Origin: Variovorax sp. JS1663
GTDB lineage: Bacteria > Pseudomonadota > Gammaproteobacteria > Burkholderiales > Burkholderiaceae_C
DNA length: 64,000 nucleotides
Assembly: GCF_002157355.1 (NCBI RefSeq)
Contig: NZ_LYMK01000012.1
Coordinates: forward strand, 1 to 64,000
Direction of reading: 5' to 3'
This document shows, one piece after another, positions 8,646 through 16,287 of the stretch (position 1 is its first letter; each line of letters begins with the position of its first letter). The translations under genes were made by a program, and so were the position numbers. Under the pieces are notes generated by a model. That model was not told where the DNA came from, made no database searches, and saw nothing but the letters and a program-made list of their open reading frames with translations.

Positions 8646-8752
8646 CCGTTCGGGGGCAGCCGCGGAACCGGCTTTGCCGGGCCGCCGGGCTGCGCCCCCG
8701 GAGAGGGGGTTGGCGGACCACACGAAGTGGGGGAGCCTGGGGGAGAGCTTCA
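8646..8752 (-). repeat. Stop-codon-anchored dispersed repeat, copy 3
   Basis: Nearly identical to copy 1. Read on the minus strand it begins at the TGA TGA of the PF06684 gene with AGCTCTCCCCCAGGCTCCCC and runs to about 60 bases before the binding-protein start. Like the other copies it can form two stem-loops (CCCCCTCTCCGGGGG and a CGGAACCGGC/GCCGGGCC stem). Confidence 0.85.
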
Positions 8753-9337
8753 TCACCGGAGGCCGTCTTCGCCCTTGATCTCGGAAACCTGCAATCCGCC
8801 GATGCGCGGCAGGGGGCGGCCGCTGTCGGTGACGGCGACGGCGACCACGATCTCGTTGGCGCGCGGCGCGTCGGACACGCGGGCCTCGACCGCGTCGAAA
8901 TGGCTGCGCACGAAAGCGGCGTCCTTGTGGCCCAGCGGCACGTCGATGGCGGTGCCCAGCGTGCCGCGCTTCTTGGCCGAAGGCACCAGCGCGGCGCCCT
9001 TCTCGACCGCCACGCGAAGCGGCGCGCCGAGCTTGGGATGCAGGATCGCGGCCGCGTGCTCCAGTTCGCCGGCCTCGCCGACGATGGCGGCCTTGCCGTA
9101 GCTCTGGGCCTGGCCGGGCTCGATGCCCAATGCCTTCACGGCTTTCTGTCCCAGCAGTGCACCGAGTTCCTCGCCGATGGCGATGAGATCGTCGAGCGAT
9201 TCGCTGTAGCGGCCCGCATACGGGTTCTCGATCACCGCGATGGCCACGGCGCGGCGGGTGGGCGGCTCGATGGTCTTGCCCATTTCCTTGCGGGTTTCGT
9301 CGATCTGCACGACGAGCTTGCGGATGTTGGCGCTCAT
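8753..9337 (-). CDS. Amino acid synthesis family protein (PF06684), paralogue 1
   Basis: 194 residues of the PF06684 (former DUF1185) family. Family hallmarks present are ENPYAGRY (37-44), YGKAAIVGEAGELEHA (about 80-95), SAKKRGTLGTAIDVPL and the C-terminal RIGGL. The next gene upstream (9378-10022) is a paralogue sharing each of these blocks, so the pair arose by duplication. Family members have a chorismate-mutase-like fold reported, but no biochemical role is established. Its place between the UPF0280/PF06684 genes and the transporter, inside a nicotinate degradation array, suggests a role in handling a ring-opening intermediate; this is a hypothesis. It may form a hetero-oligomer with paralogue 2. 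Confidence 0.85.
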   Translation of the reverse strand: MSANIRKLVVQIDETRKEMGKTIEPPTRRAVAIAVIENPYAGRYSESLDDLIAIGEELGALLGQKAVKALGIEPGQAQSYGKAAIVGEAGELEHAAAILHPKLGAPLRVAVEKGAALVPSAKKRGTLGTAIDVPLGHKDAAFVRSHFDAVEARVSDAPRANEIVVAVAVTDSGRPLPRIGGLQVSEIKGEDGLR

Positions 9338-9377
9338 GTTCTGTTTCCTGGTTGTCTCTGGATGAAGGTGATGCGCC

Positions 9378-10022
9378 TCAGCGCAGTCCGTCCCACTTGG
9401 CGATGTTTTCTGCCCGCAGGCCGCCCACGCGGTCGTGCACCCGGTAGCCCGTGCTCATCGCGAGGATGAAGACGATCTCGTCGGCCGCGGGCGCACCGGG
9501 CACGCGCACCTCGATGGCGTCGAACTGGCCGCGCACGTAGCTGGCGTTGATGTTGGTCAGCGGCACGTCGAGCGCCGCGCCGGGCGGCCCGACCTTCTTC
9601 GTGGAGGGCACGATCGACAGCGCGTTGCCCGGCTGCCCGGTCTTCTTCTCGTCCACCGTGCCGGCGGTGTAGGCCGCGCGGTCGCCCTTCCAGCCCAGCA
9701 GCTCGCGCATCGCGTAGCCGCCGGGCACATGCCACAGCGCGCCATGCTCCAGCTCGCCGGCGGCACCGACGATGGCGCCCTTGCCATAGGTGGAGATGCG
9801 CTCGAGCGGCACGTCCATCGCGGCATGGAGGCGGTGCGCCAGGTCCACGCCCACGGGGTCGAGCAGGCTCATCATGGGCAGGATGTCGGGCTCGTAGCGG
9901 CCCGCGAAGGGATTGGTCAGCACCGCGGCGATGGCGCCACGCACCAGCGGCGTCGCGGCACGCGGGCCGAACTCGTGGTGAATGGTCTCGACCTGGGTGA
10001 AAACACGGCGTATATCGATCAT
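9378..10022 (-). CDS. Amino acid synthesis family protein (PF06684), paralogue 2
   Basis: 214 residues, starting MIDIRRVFTQVETIHHEFG at the ATG at 10022 with AGGACC upstream; reading on to 10301 would overlap the preceding gene. It has the same blocks as its downstream paralogue: TNPFAGRY, YGKGAIVGAAGELEHGA, STKKVGPPGAALDVPL and VGGL. It carries an insert of about 20 residues around GGYAMRELLGWKGDRAA that the shorter copy lacks. It starts 20 bases after the UPF0280 stop and ends 40 bases before paralogue 1, so the three are probably one transcript. The function is not known; the tandem arrangement inside a nicotinate locus is the main clue. Confidence 0.85.
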   Translation of the reverse strand: MIDIRRVFTQVETIHHEFGPRAATPLVRGAIAAVLTNPFAGRYEPDILPMMSLLDPVGVDLAHRLHAAMDVPLERISTYGKGAIVGAAGELEHGALWHVPGGYAMRELLGWKGDRAAYTAGTVDEKKTGQPGNALSIVPSTKKVGPPGAALDVPLTNINASYVRGQFDAIEVRVPGAPAADEIVFILAMSTGYRVHDRVGGLRAENIAKWDGLR

Positions 10023-10042
10023 TGAAACGGTCCTGCTTTTCG

Positions 10043-11053
10043 TTAAGCAAATACTGAACCAACTGCAGCGGCCTGCGGCTGTTTCGCGATGGCGGAAATG
10101 CCGGACGAAGGTGAGCTTAAGGGCTCCACGAGGCGCCACTGCCCCTGGCAAACCAGCATGGCGGAATCGATCAGGCCCGCGCGCTGCAGATCCCTGGCGC
10201 GTGCCGCGCCCGCCTCCAGTGCGCGCTGCACCTGTGCAGGCGCGAGCGCCGCCACGTCGACCGTGACCAGGATGTCGCCGAGGTCGCTGTCGTCCTTGCA
10301 TTCGTTCGCCGGCCGGCGATGGATGCCCGGGTCCTGCACGTCCACCGCGTTGGCGATCACGGTCGCGGCGGCGTCCGCCTCGGCGGCCGTGCCCGCGAGG
10401 ACGGTGACGCTGTCGGCGATGCCCAGCGAGAAGCTGCGCCCGCGCCAGCCGCTGGTAGCGACGCCGCGCACCGGCATCTCGGCGCGCAGCTCGAATTGGC
10501 CGTCGGTGGTGAGCGGCCCGCGCTCGCGCAGGTCAAAGCGCGCCAGATCGGCGAACAGGCCCACGCGCGCCGACCGGCCGGGCGCGAGATGCAGGGCGAT
10601 GTCGCCGCCGTTGTTGACCCAGGCGCGCTCGATGCCGGTGCGCTGGTAGCAGGCGATCAGCTCCTGCGCGACCGCGCCGGCCACCGCCGCCATCGGCGTG
10701 ATGAAGGCGGCGCGGAAGGGCACGCAGGCCCGCCACATGCGGCGTGCGATGGGGCCCTGCAGCGGGCATGCGTCGCGCACCGGCTGGCGCAGCAGCGGCA
10801 GCTCGGCCACCAGCTCGTCGAGCACGGTGCCGAAGCGCCGCCAGGCGAGCTCGTGCGCGACAGCGACTTCGACGTCGTCGCCGTGCGCCTCGGCCACGAT
10901 GTCGATCGGGCCATGGTTGAAGTGCCAGCGGCCCGCGTCCAGCGGTCGGCGCTGCGCGCCGCCGGGCGCTGCCTGGGAAGGGGGCAATTGACTCATTGGA
11001 GGACCTTCGCTTTCGGCTTCGGTATTTGCCTTGGGAGCGGCCCGGCGGCTCAT
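10043..11053 (-). CDS. UPF0280 family protein
   Basis: About 336 residues. The core from MSQLPPSQ onward matches UPF0280 proteins, which resemble ApbE-type flavin transferases: HGPIDIVAEA, the AWRRFGTVLDELVAELPLLR segment, RRMWRACVPF, ITPMAAVAGAVAQELI, WVNNGGDIALHL and DSVTVLA. The ATG at 11053 has AGCGAGG upstream; the internal ATG at 10996 has an anti-Shine-Dalgarno sequence before it, so the longer start is preferred. It begins 11 bases after the TPR lipoprotein stop. The ApbE resemblance raises the possibility of covalent flavin attachment or a cofactor role for the 6-hydroxynicotinate reductase system; there is no direct evidence for this. Confidence 0.8.
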   Translation of the reverse strand: MSRRAAPKANTEAESEGPPMSQLPPSQAAPGGAQRRPLDAGRWHFNHGPIDIVAEAHGDDVEVAVAHELAWRRFGTVLDELVAELPLLRQPVRDACPLQGPIARRMWRACVPFRAAFITPMAAVAGAVAQELIACYQRTGIERAWVNNGGDIALHLAPGRSARVGLFADLARFDLRERGPLTTDGQFELRAEMPVRGVATSGWRGRSFSLGIADSVTVLAGTAAEADAAATVIANAVDVQDPGIHRRPANECKDDSDLGDILVTVDVAALAPAQVQRALEAGAARARDLQRAGLIDSAMLVCQGQWRLVEPLSSPSSGISAIAKQPQAAAVGSVFA

Positions 11054-11064
11054 GATTGCCTCGC

Positions 11065-11607
11065 TCAACGGCAATCCGGCAGCGACTCGACGCTCTGGCG
11101 GCTGGCCAGCGTGTCGGGATGGTCGGCGCCCAGGACCTGCACGCGCCCGCGCCACGCCGGCAACGCTTGTGCGCACGCCTCCCGGGGCCGGCCCAGGCGG
11201 GCCAGCGCGATGCCGAGGTTGTGGCGCGACAGCAGTGTCGGCGGCGCCTGCGGACCGAGCACATCCTCTCGCAATTGCAGCGCCTGCGTGAAGGCTTGCA
11301 TCGCTTCGGCCGTGGCGCCGAGCGCAGCCAGCGATGCGCCCAGGTTGTTGAGCGTGGACGCGCGATTCCGGGCCCCCGCGGCGTCGTCGGCCGGCAATCG
11401 CGACAGGGCCTCGCGGTAGAGCGGAACGGCTTCGGCATGGCGGCCTTGCTGCGCGAGCGCGTGGCCGCGGTTGTTGAGCGCGATGCCGGCCGCCGCGTCC
11501 GCGCGCGGCGGGGTCGGCGCCGCACACCCGGCCAGGCCGAGTGCGAGGAGAAGGACCACCGTGCGAGCGAGTGCACGGACGGCGCTGGACGATGCCGCAC
11601 GGATCAC
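11065..11607 (-). CDS. TPR-repeat lipoprotein
   Basis: A 180-residue exported protein with a lipoprotein signal (VRALARTVVLLLALGLAGC, lipidated Cys28) and about three tetratricopeptide repeats: ALNNRGHALAQQGRHAEAV, LNNLGASLAALGATAEAMQA and RHNLGIALARLGRPREACA. No ATG gives a complete signal; the GTG at 11607, 7 bases after the hnr stop, is the best start. It is placed between hnr and the UPF0280 gene with short gaps on both sides, so it is co-transcribed. TPR proteins scaffold protein complexes; a partner cannot be named. Its presence inside a catabolic operon is unusual. Confidence 0.72.
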   Translation of the reverse strand: MIRAASSSAVRALARTVVLLLALGLAGCAAPTPPRADAAAGIALNNRGHALAQQGRHAEAVPLYREALSRLPADDAAGARNRASTLNNLGASLAALGATAEAMQAFTQALQLREDVLGPQAPPTLLSRHNLGIALARLGRPREACAQALPAWRGRVQVLGADHPDTLASRQSVESLPDCR

Positions 11608-11614
11608 GCCTGCC

Positions 11615-13222
11615 TCAACCCAGCATCGGTGGCTGGCCGAGCGGCCAGGGATTGGCCGCGTCCATGCGCAGCCACTGGCGCGCCAGCGGCGCACCGTCGT
11701 TCTGCCAGGCACCGCGCGCCAGCGCCTGCTCGAGCGAGAACACATGCTCCATGTGGCCGCCCAGCGCCTGGTAGTCCTCACGCCGCATGCTGAACTCGAT
11801 CGGGGCGACGATGGCGGGCGTGGGCACGGTGCCGAAGCTGTTGTCGGGCATGCGCAGCACGTCGGCCATCACGGTGATGCCGCCGCCGGGCCACACATAG
11901 GCCGGCGCGCCGCCGCAGGTCACGTTGACCAGTGCGCGCTTGATGGCGCGGGTGAGCAGCACCGGGTTCTCGGTCACGCCGGCACGCAGGCTGCCGCCGG
12001 CGCCGCCGAGGAAGAGCACGGTGCACAGCGAGGGCTCGCAGTTCTCGCCGATGCGCTCGACGATGCGGCGCACCGGATCGGGCATGTCCTGTTCGACCGG
12101 ACGCAGCTGATCGTCGAGCACGTACCACTGCGCATGCTCGCCGGTGGTGGAGGTCATGAGCAGGCGCAGGCCGGGGCGGGCCACGCCCTCCTCCCAGCCT
12201 TCGATGATGGACAGCGGATCGTCGATGTCGGTGCCGCCCCAGCCGTTGCCCGGATTGGCCACCTGGAAGTAGCGCCCCGGCGTGGACTTGCGCCCGCGCA
12301 TCTGGATGCCCGAGGGCGGCATGTCGAGGCAGCGGCCGGCCTGGTGCTCGGTGAGCACGCCGGTGATGTGGTCGTCCACCACCACCACCTCGTCAGCCTG
12401 GCCGAAGAGCTGGCGCGCGAAGATGCCGACGGCGGCCGAGCCGCAGCCCACGCGCATGCGCTTCTCTTCCACGCCGTTGACGATGGGTGCGCGGCCGGCC
12501 TGGATGACCATGCTGGCGCCACCGTCGATCACGCATTCGACCGCCTTCTTGTTGCCCAGCAGCTGCATCAGCTCGGCGGTGAGGCGGCCTTCCTTCTTGC
12601 TGCCGCCCGTGAGGTGGTGCACGCCGCCCAGCGAGAGCATCTGCGAGCCGTATTCGGCCGTGGTCACGTGACCGACCACCTCGCCCTTGTAGCGCACGTT
12701 GGCCTGCTCGGCGCCGAGGAAGCGGTCGGTGTCGATCTTCACCTTGAAGCTGCAGTAGCTGAAGATGCCTTCGGTGACGACGGTGACCATGTCCACGCCC
12801 TGCGCCTTCGAGGCCACGATGAAGGGCGCCGGCTTGTAGTCGGGGTAGGTGGTGGAGGAGCCCACGCCGGTCACGAAGACCTCGTCGGAATGAAGGAGAT
12901 CGCCGTTCCAGTCGGGCTCCGCGCCTTCCGGCGCTGGCTCGGCCGCGGGCCGCGCGAAGGGAACCAGGGCGGGCGACTCGCTGCCCAGCTCACGGCGCAG
13001 CAGCAGCACCGGGTCGACCCGTACCAGCACGCCTTCGCGATTCGCGTAGCGGTCGCAGGCACCGGTGCGCCCTTCGGAGATCTGGCACAGCACCGGGCAG
13101 GCATTGCACTCGACCTTGCTGGTGCTCATGCGCTCGTTGCGCAGGGGCGAACGGCCCGACACGTCGGGCGGGAGCGTCATGTCCAGGCTGGGCATTCCGT
13201 CGGTCTTGGAGTGTTCGGTCAT
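11615..13222 (-). CDS. hnr: 6-hydroxynicotinate reductase homologue
   Basis: Predicted to reduce 6-hydroxynicotinate to 1,4,5,6-tetrahydro-6-oxonicotinate, as in Eubacterium barkeri. About 535 residues from the ATG at 13222 (GAGAGAAG upstream). The N-terminus has a cysteine cluster suited to an Fe-S centre: Cys39, Cys42 and Cys46 in CNACPVLC, then Cys56. The remainder contains GVGSSTTYPDYKPAPF, LSLGGVHHLTGGSKKEG, CVIDGGASMVIQAGRAPIVNG and PAYVWPGGGITVM, which I recognise from proteins annotated as this enzyme. It is first in the long minus-strand array and divergent from ferredoxin-NADP reductase, a plausible electron source for a ferredoxin-dependent reductase. An upstream TTG at 13273 is less likely. 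The reaction is inferred by homology and context. Confidence 0.8.
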   Translation of the reverse strand: MTEHSKTDGMPSLDMTLPPDVSGRSPLRNERMSTSKVECNACPVLCQISEGRTGACDRYANREGVLVRVDPVLLLRRELGSESPALVPFARPAAEPAPEGAEPDWNGDLLHSDEVFVTGVGSSTTYPDYKPAPFIVASKAQGVDMVTVVTEGIFSYCSFKVKIDTDRFLGAEQANVRYKGEVVGHVTTAEYGSQMLSLGGVHHLTGGSKKEGRLTAELMQLLGNKKAVECVIDGGASMVIQAGRAPIVNGVEEKRMRVGCGSAAVGIFARQLFGQADEVVVVDDHITGVLTEHQAGRCLDMPPSGIQMRGRKSTPGRYFQVANPGNGWGGTDIDDPLSIIEGWEEGVARPGLRLLMTSTTGEHAQWYVLDDQLRPVEQDMPDPVRRIVERIGENCEPSLCTVLFLGGAGGSLRAGVTENPVLLTRAIKRALVNVTCGGAPAYVWPGGGITVMADVLRMPDNSFGTVPTPAIVAPIEFSMRREDYQALGGHMEHVFSLEQALARGAWQNDGAPLARQWLRMDAANPWPLGQPPMLG

Positions 13223-13311
13223 CGCGGCTTCTCTCGAATTCGTGGGGGCTGAGTCCTGGGGCCTGTGCAACAAATGTGCCGGGAACCCGCTTGTGCCGGG
13301 ATCGGCGTTTG

Positions 13312-13365
13312 TGTAGCATTCCCTACAATTTCATGTGGTAAACACTACATGAAAAGGCAATGTAG
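13312..13365. promoter_or_regulatory. Array of TGTAG/CTACA half-sites in the hnr-fpr divergent promoter region
   Basis: Four half-sites of the same pentamer occur in 54 bases: TGTAG at 13312, CTACA at 13323, CTACA at 13345 and TGTAG at 13361. The first two form TGTAG-N6-CTACA. A longer inverted repeat, TTTCATGT-N10-ACATGAAA, spans 13329-13354. The region is AT-richer than its surroundings and lies between divergent genes, so it is a good candidate for binding of the TetR regulator encoded at 14378 and for both promoters. Binding is inferred. Confidence 0.55.
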
Positions 13366-13503
13366 CAAACAGACCGGAGGCTGGCAATGGTGTTTCCTCA
13401 GGTGTCGCCGACAATCGGGGGGTTGCGGCAGACTGATGTTCGTTCGGCTCCGCGCGCCGGCGCAGCCCGTGCGCCCTTTCGTCATTAACCATCCCTGATT
13501 CCT

Positions 13504-14277
13504 ATGAGTGCATTCAGCGAAGAACGTGTGTTGAGCGTCCACCACTGGACGGACCGCCTGTTCACCTTCACCACCACGCGCGACCCGGCGCTGCGCTTCT
13601 CGAACGGCCACTTCACGATGATCGGCCTGAAGGTGAACAACAAGCCCCTGCTGCGGGCCTACAGCATCGTGAGCCCCAATTACGAGGAACACCTGGAGTT
13701 CCTCAGCATCAAGGTGGAAGAAGGCCCCCTCACCTCGCGGCTGCAGCACATCCAGGTGGGCGACACCATCATCGTGGGCCGCAAGCCCACCGGCACGCTG
13801 CTGATCGACTACACGCTTCCGGGCAAGCGCCTCTACCTGTTCGGCACGGGCACCGGCCTCGCCCCGTTCATGAGCGTGATCCGCGACCCGGAGACCTACG
13901 AGAAGTACGAGAAGGTCGTCCTGGTGCATGGTGTGCGCCAGGTCGATGAGCTGGCCTACCACGACCTTGTGCTCGACCATCTGCCCAAGCATGAATTCCT
14001 GGGCGAGATGATCGAGAAGCAGCTGCTGTACTACCCGACCGTGACGCGCGAGGAGTTCCGCAACATGGGCCGCATCACGGACCTGATCGAGACCAACAAG
14101 CTCACCGACGACCTGGGCCTGCCGCCGCTCAATCCCGCTGAAGACCGCGTCATGCTGTGCGGCAGCCCCGGCCTGCTGGTCGACCTGAAGCACATCCTCG
14201 AAGGACGAGGCTTCAAAGAGGGCAACACGACAACCCCAGGCGACTACGTGGTAGAGCGCGCCTTCGCCGAGAAATGA
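13504..14277 (+). CDS. fpr: Ferredoxin-NADP reductase
   Basis: Transfers electrons between NADPH and ferredoxin/flavodoxin in the cytosol. The 257 residues have the FAD-binding RAYS motif (Arg51, Tyr53, Ser54), the NADP-binding FGTGTGLAPF (113-122), the MLCGSPGL motif and the bacterial Fpr C-terminus ending VERAFAEK. It is the first plus-strand gene, divergent from hnr with 281 bases between start codons. Fpr is common in this group as an oxidative-stress gene, so its presence here may be chance. However, the E. barkeri reductase takes electrons from ferredoxin, and this enzyme could feed it. No ferredoxin gene is seen in the window. Confidence 0.93.
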   Translation: MSAFSEERVLSVHHWTDRLFTFTTTRDPALRFSNGHFTMIGLKVNNKPLLRAYSIVSPNYEEHLEFLSIKVEEGPLTSRLQHIQVGDTIIVGRKPTGTLLIDYTLPGKRLYLFGTGTGLAPFMSVIRDPETYEKYEKVVLVHGVRQVDELAYHDLVLDHLPKHEFLGEMIEKQLLYYPTVTREEFRNMGRITDLIETNKLTDDLGLPPLNPAEDRVMLCGSPGLLVDLKHILEGRGFKEGNTTTPGDYVVERAFAEK

Positions 14278-14280
14278 CAA

Positions 14281-14375
14281 CCCCCCGGCTTTTCACGGGC
14301 TTCGCCCGTGTAACTCCACCCCCCGAGGGAGCGGCGCGGCTCGCCTTGGGGCGGCCCGGCGGCGGCCGCTTCTGA
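14281..14375 (+). repeat. Intergenic stem-loop repeat-like sequence after fpr
   Basis: The fpr-tetR gap holds a perfect stem-loop CACGGGC-TTC-GCCCGTG at 14294-14310, followed by TAACTCCACCCCCCGAGGGAG and a CGGCGCGGC/GCGGCCC block. There is no U-tract, so it is not a standard terminator. It resembles short GC-rich intergenic repeats of this bacterial group but has no second copy in the window. Confidence 0.45.
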
Positions 14376-14377
14376 CC

Positions 14378-15142
14378 ATGGCGGGACGCAGGGTGGCACC
14401 GAAGCCGGCCACGCGCCGCACCGGCGTGCGCGAGGCGGCCGCGCAGGCCACGCGCGACAGCATCCTGCGCGCGGCCACCAAGGTGTTCGCCAAGTACGGC
14501 TACGACGGCGGCAGCGTCGAGAAGATCTCGAAGGCCGCCCACTCGTACGACCGGATGATCTACTACTACTTCGGCAGCAAGGAAGGCCTGTTCATCGCGG
14601 TGCTCGAGGGCATCTACCGCCGCATGGACGACGCCGAGGCCGCGCTGGACCTCGATGCCAGCCGGCCCGTCGAAGCGCTCGCGGCGGTGATCCGCTTCGT
14701 GCTGGGCTACTACCGCAAGAACCCCGAGTTCGTCACCCTGCTCAATACCGAGAACCTGCACAAGGGCCGGCACATCGCGAAGTCGCTGCGGGCACGCGAA
14801 TACTCGTCGCGGGCGATCGCCATCATCCAGGAGTTGCTGGAAAGCGGCGTGCGGCAGGGTCTGTTCCGCGCGGACGTGGCGGCGCGCGACCTCTACCTGC
14901 TGATCGCCTCCACCGGCTACTTCTACACCTCCAACCGCCACACGCTGACCGCCTTCCTCGGCGAGCCGCTGGAGACGCCGGAGGCGGTCGTGCACTGGGA
15001 GGACTTCGTGATCGAGACCGTGCTGCGCACGGTCGACGCACGGGCCTCCGAAGAAGACACAGCAACCACCCCCCACGAGGAAAAACCATGGCAGAAGCCG
15101 CAGCCACCGCAAAGTCGGGCAAGGTCGTCATCCGGAACATAG
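14378..15142 (+). CDS. TetR-family transcriptional regulator
   Basis: A 254-residue repressor-type protein. The N-terminal helix-turn-helix spans about residues 26-75 (RDSILRAATKVFAKYGYDGG through the YDRMIYYYFGSKEGLF recognition helix). The C-terminal domain (ALAAVIRFVLGYYRKNPEFV) is the TetR_C type that binds ligands. Its last 18 codons run into the following ena gene (overlap 15088-15142), so the tail PQPPQSRARSSSGT may be a by-product of the overlap. Position between fpr and ena and near the half-site array suggests it controls the nicotinate genes, with 6-hydroxynicotinate or a later intermediate as a possible inducer; this is inference. Confidence 0.87.
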   Translation: MAGRRVAPKPATRRTGVREAAAQATRDSILRAATKVFAKYGYDGGSVEKISKAAHSYDRMIYYYFGSKEGLFIAVLEGIYRRMDDAEAALDLDASRPVEALAAVIRFVLGYYRKNPEFVTLLNTENLHKGRHIAKSLRAREYSSRAIAIIQELLESGVRQGLFRADVAARDLYLLIASTGYFYTSNRHTLTAFLGEPLETPEAVVHWEDFVIETVLRTVDARASEEDTATTPHEEKPWQKPQPPQSRARSSSGT

Positions 15143-16287
15143 GCCTCCTGCTCTCGGGCGACCTCGACAAGCCCATCCTCGACGCCGACACCATCGTCGT
15201 GAACGACGGCCTGATCGTCGCCGTCGGCAAGGAGAAGGACTGCGACACCGAAGGCGCGCAGACCCTCATCGATGCGAGGAAGACCTGCGTCGCCCCGGGC
15301 CTGATCGACAGTCACGTGCACCCGGTGGCCGGCGACTGGACGCCACGCCAGAGCCAGCTCAACTGGATCGAGTCGAGCCTCAACGGCGGCGTCACCACGA
15401 TGATCTCCGCGGGCGAGGTGCACTACCCCGGCCGCCCGAAGGACATCGTCGGCCTCAAGGCGCTGGCCATCACCGCCCAGCGTGCCTTCGACAACTTCCG
15501 TCCCGGCGGCGTGAAGGTGCTGGCCGGCGCACCCGTGATCGAGAAAGGCATGGTCGAGAGCGACTTCAAGGAACTGGCCGAGGCCGGCGTGGGCCTGCTG
15601 GGCGAAGTCGGGCTGGGCACGGTGAAGGCCGGCTACGAGGCCAAGGAGATGGTGGCCTGGGCACGCAAGTACGGGATCCAGAGCACCATCCACACCGGCG
15701 GCCCGTCGGTGCCGGGTTCGGGCTACATCGACAAGGACACGGTGCTCGAGGCCGATGCCGACGTCATCGGCCACATCAACGGCGGCCACACCTCGCTGTC
15801 GGAGGCGCACGTGTGCGAACTGTGCGAGAAGTCCGCGCGCGCCATCGAGATCGTCCACAACGGCAACGAGCGGACCGCGATCGCCGCGGCCAAGGCGGCG
15901 CTGGACCTCAAGTGCCCGCACCGCGTGATCCTGGGCACCGACGGCCCGGCCGGCTCGGGCGTGCAGCCGCTGGGCATCCTGCGCATGGTGTCGATGCTGT
16001 CCTCGCTGGCCAACATCCCGGCCGAGCTGGTGTTCTGCTTCGCGACCGGCAACACGGCGCGCATCCGCAAGCTGAACTGCGGGCTGATCGAGCCGGGCCG
16101 CGCGGCGGACTTCGTGTTCATGGACCGGGCGCAGCACACGTCCGGCCGGACGCTGCTCGAAAGCGTTCAGATGGGCGACATCCCCGGCATCGGCATGGTC
16201 ATGATCGACGGCATCGTGCGCTGCGGCCGCAGCCGCAACACGCCGCCGGCGACCGAGATCCCGGTGGTGGCGTCGGGCGCGCACTGA
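15088..16287 (+). CDS. ena: Enamidase homologue (amidohydrolase)
   Basis: Predicted to open the ring of 1,4,5,6-tetrahydro-6-oxonicotinate, giving 2-formylglutarate and ammonia. 399 residues with the amidohydrolase metal motif DSHVHP (His76, His78). Several blocks match what I know of E. barkeri enamidase: NGGVTTMISAG, GRPKD followed by KALAIT, GVKVLAGAPVIEKGM, HTGGPSVPGS, HINGG and the C-terminal SRNTPPA. The ATG at 15088 has GAGGAA upstream and lies inside the tetR 3' end, so the two are coupled. Imidazolonepropionase-like or dihydroorotase-like amidohydrolases are alternatives, but the E. barkeri-like blocks and the hnr and nicAB genes nearby make enamidase the best reading. Confidence 0.83.
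   Translation: MAEAAATAKSGKVVIRNIGLLLSGDLDKPILDADTIVVNDGLIVAVGKEKDCDTEGAQTLIDARKTCVAPGLIDSHVHPVAGDWTPRQSQLNWIESSLNGGVTTMISAGEVHYPGRPKDIVGLKALAITAQRAFDNFRPGGVKVLAGAPVIEKGMVESDFKELAEAGVGLLGEVGLGTVKAGYEAKEMVAWARKYGIQSTIHTGGPSVPGSGYIDKDTVLEADADVIGHINGGHTSLSEAHVCELCEKSARAIEIVHNGNERTAIAAAKAALDLKCPHRVILGTDGPAGSGVQPLGILRMVSMLSSLANIPAELVFCFATGNTARIRKLNCGLIEPGRAADFVFMDRAQHTSGRTLLESVQMGDIPGIGMVMIDGIVRCGRSRNTPPATEIPVVASGAH

Noticed and set aside
10696..11009. GGAGG next to the internal ATG (10996) of the UPF0280 gene
   Set aside because: The GGAGG is on the plus strand; on the coding strand it reads CCTCC, so it is not a ribosome site and does not support the shorter start.
14281..14375. Intrinsic terminator after fpr
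   Set aside because: The CACGGGC-TTC-GCCCGTG hairpin is strong but followed by TAACTCCACC, with no T-tract.
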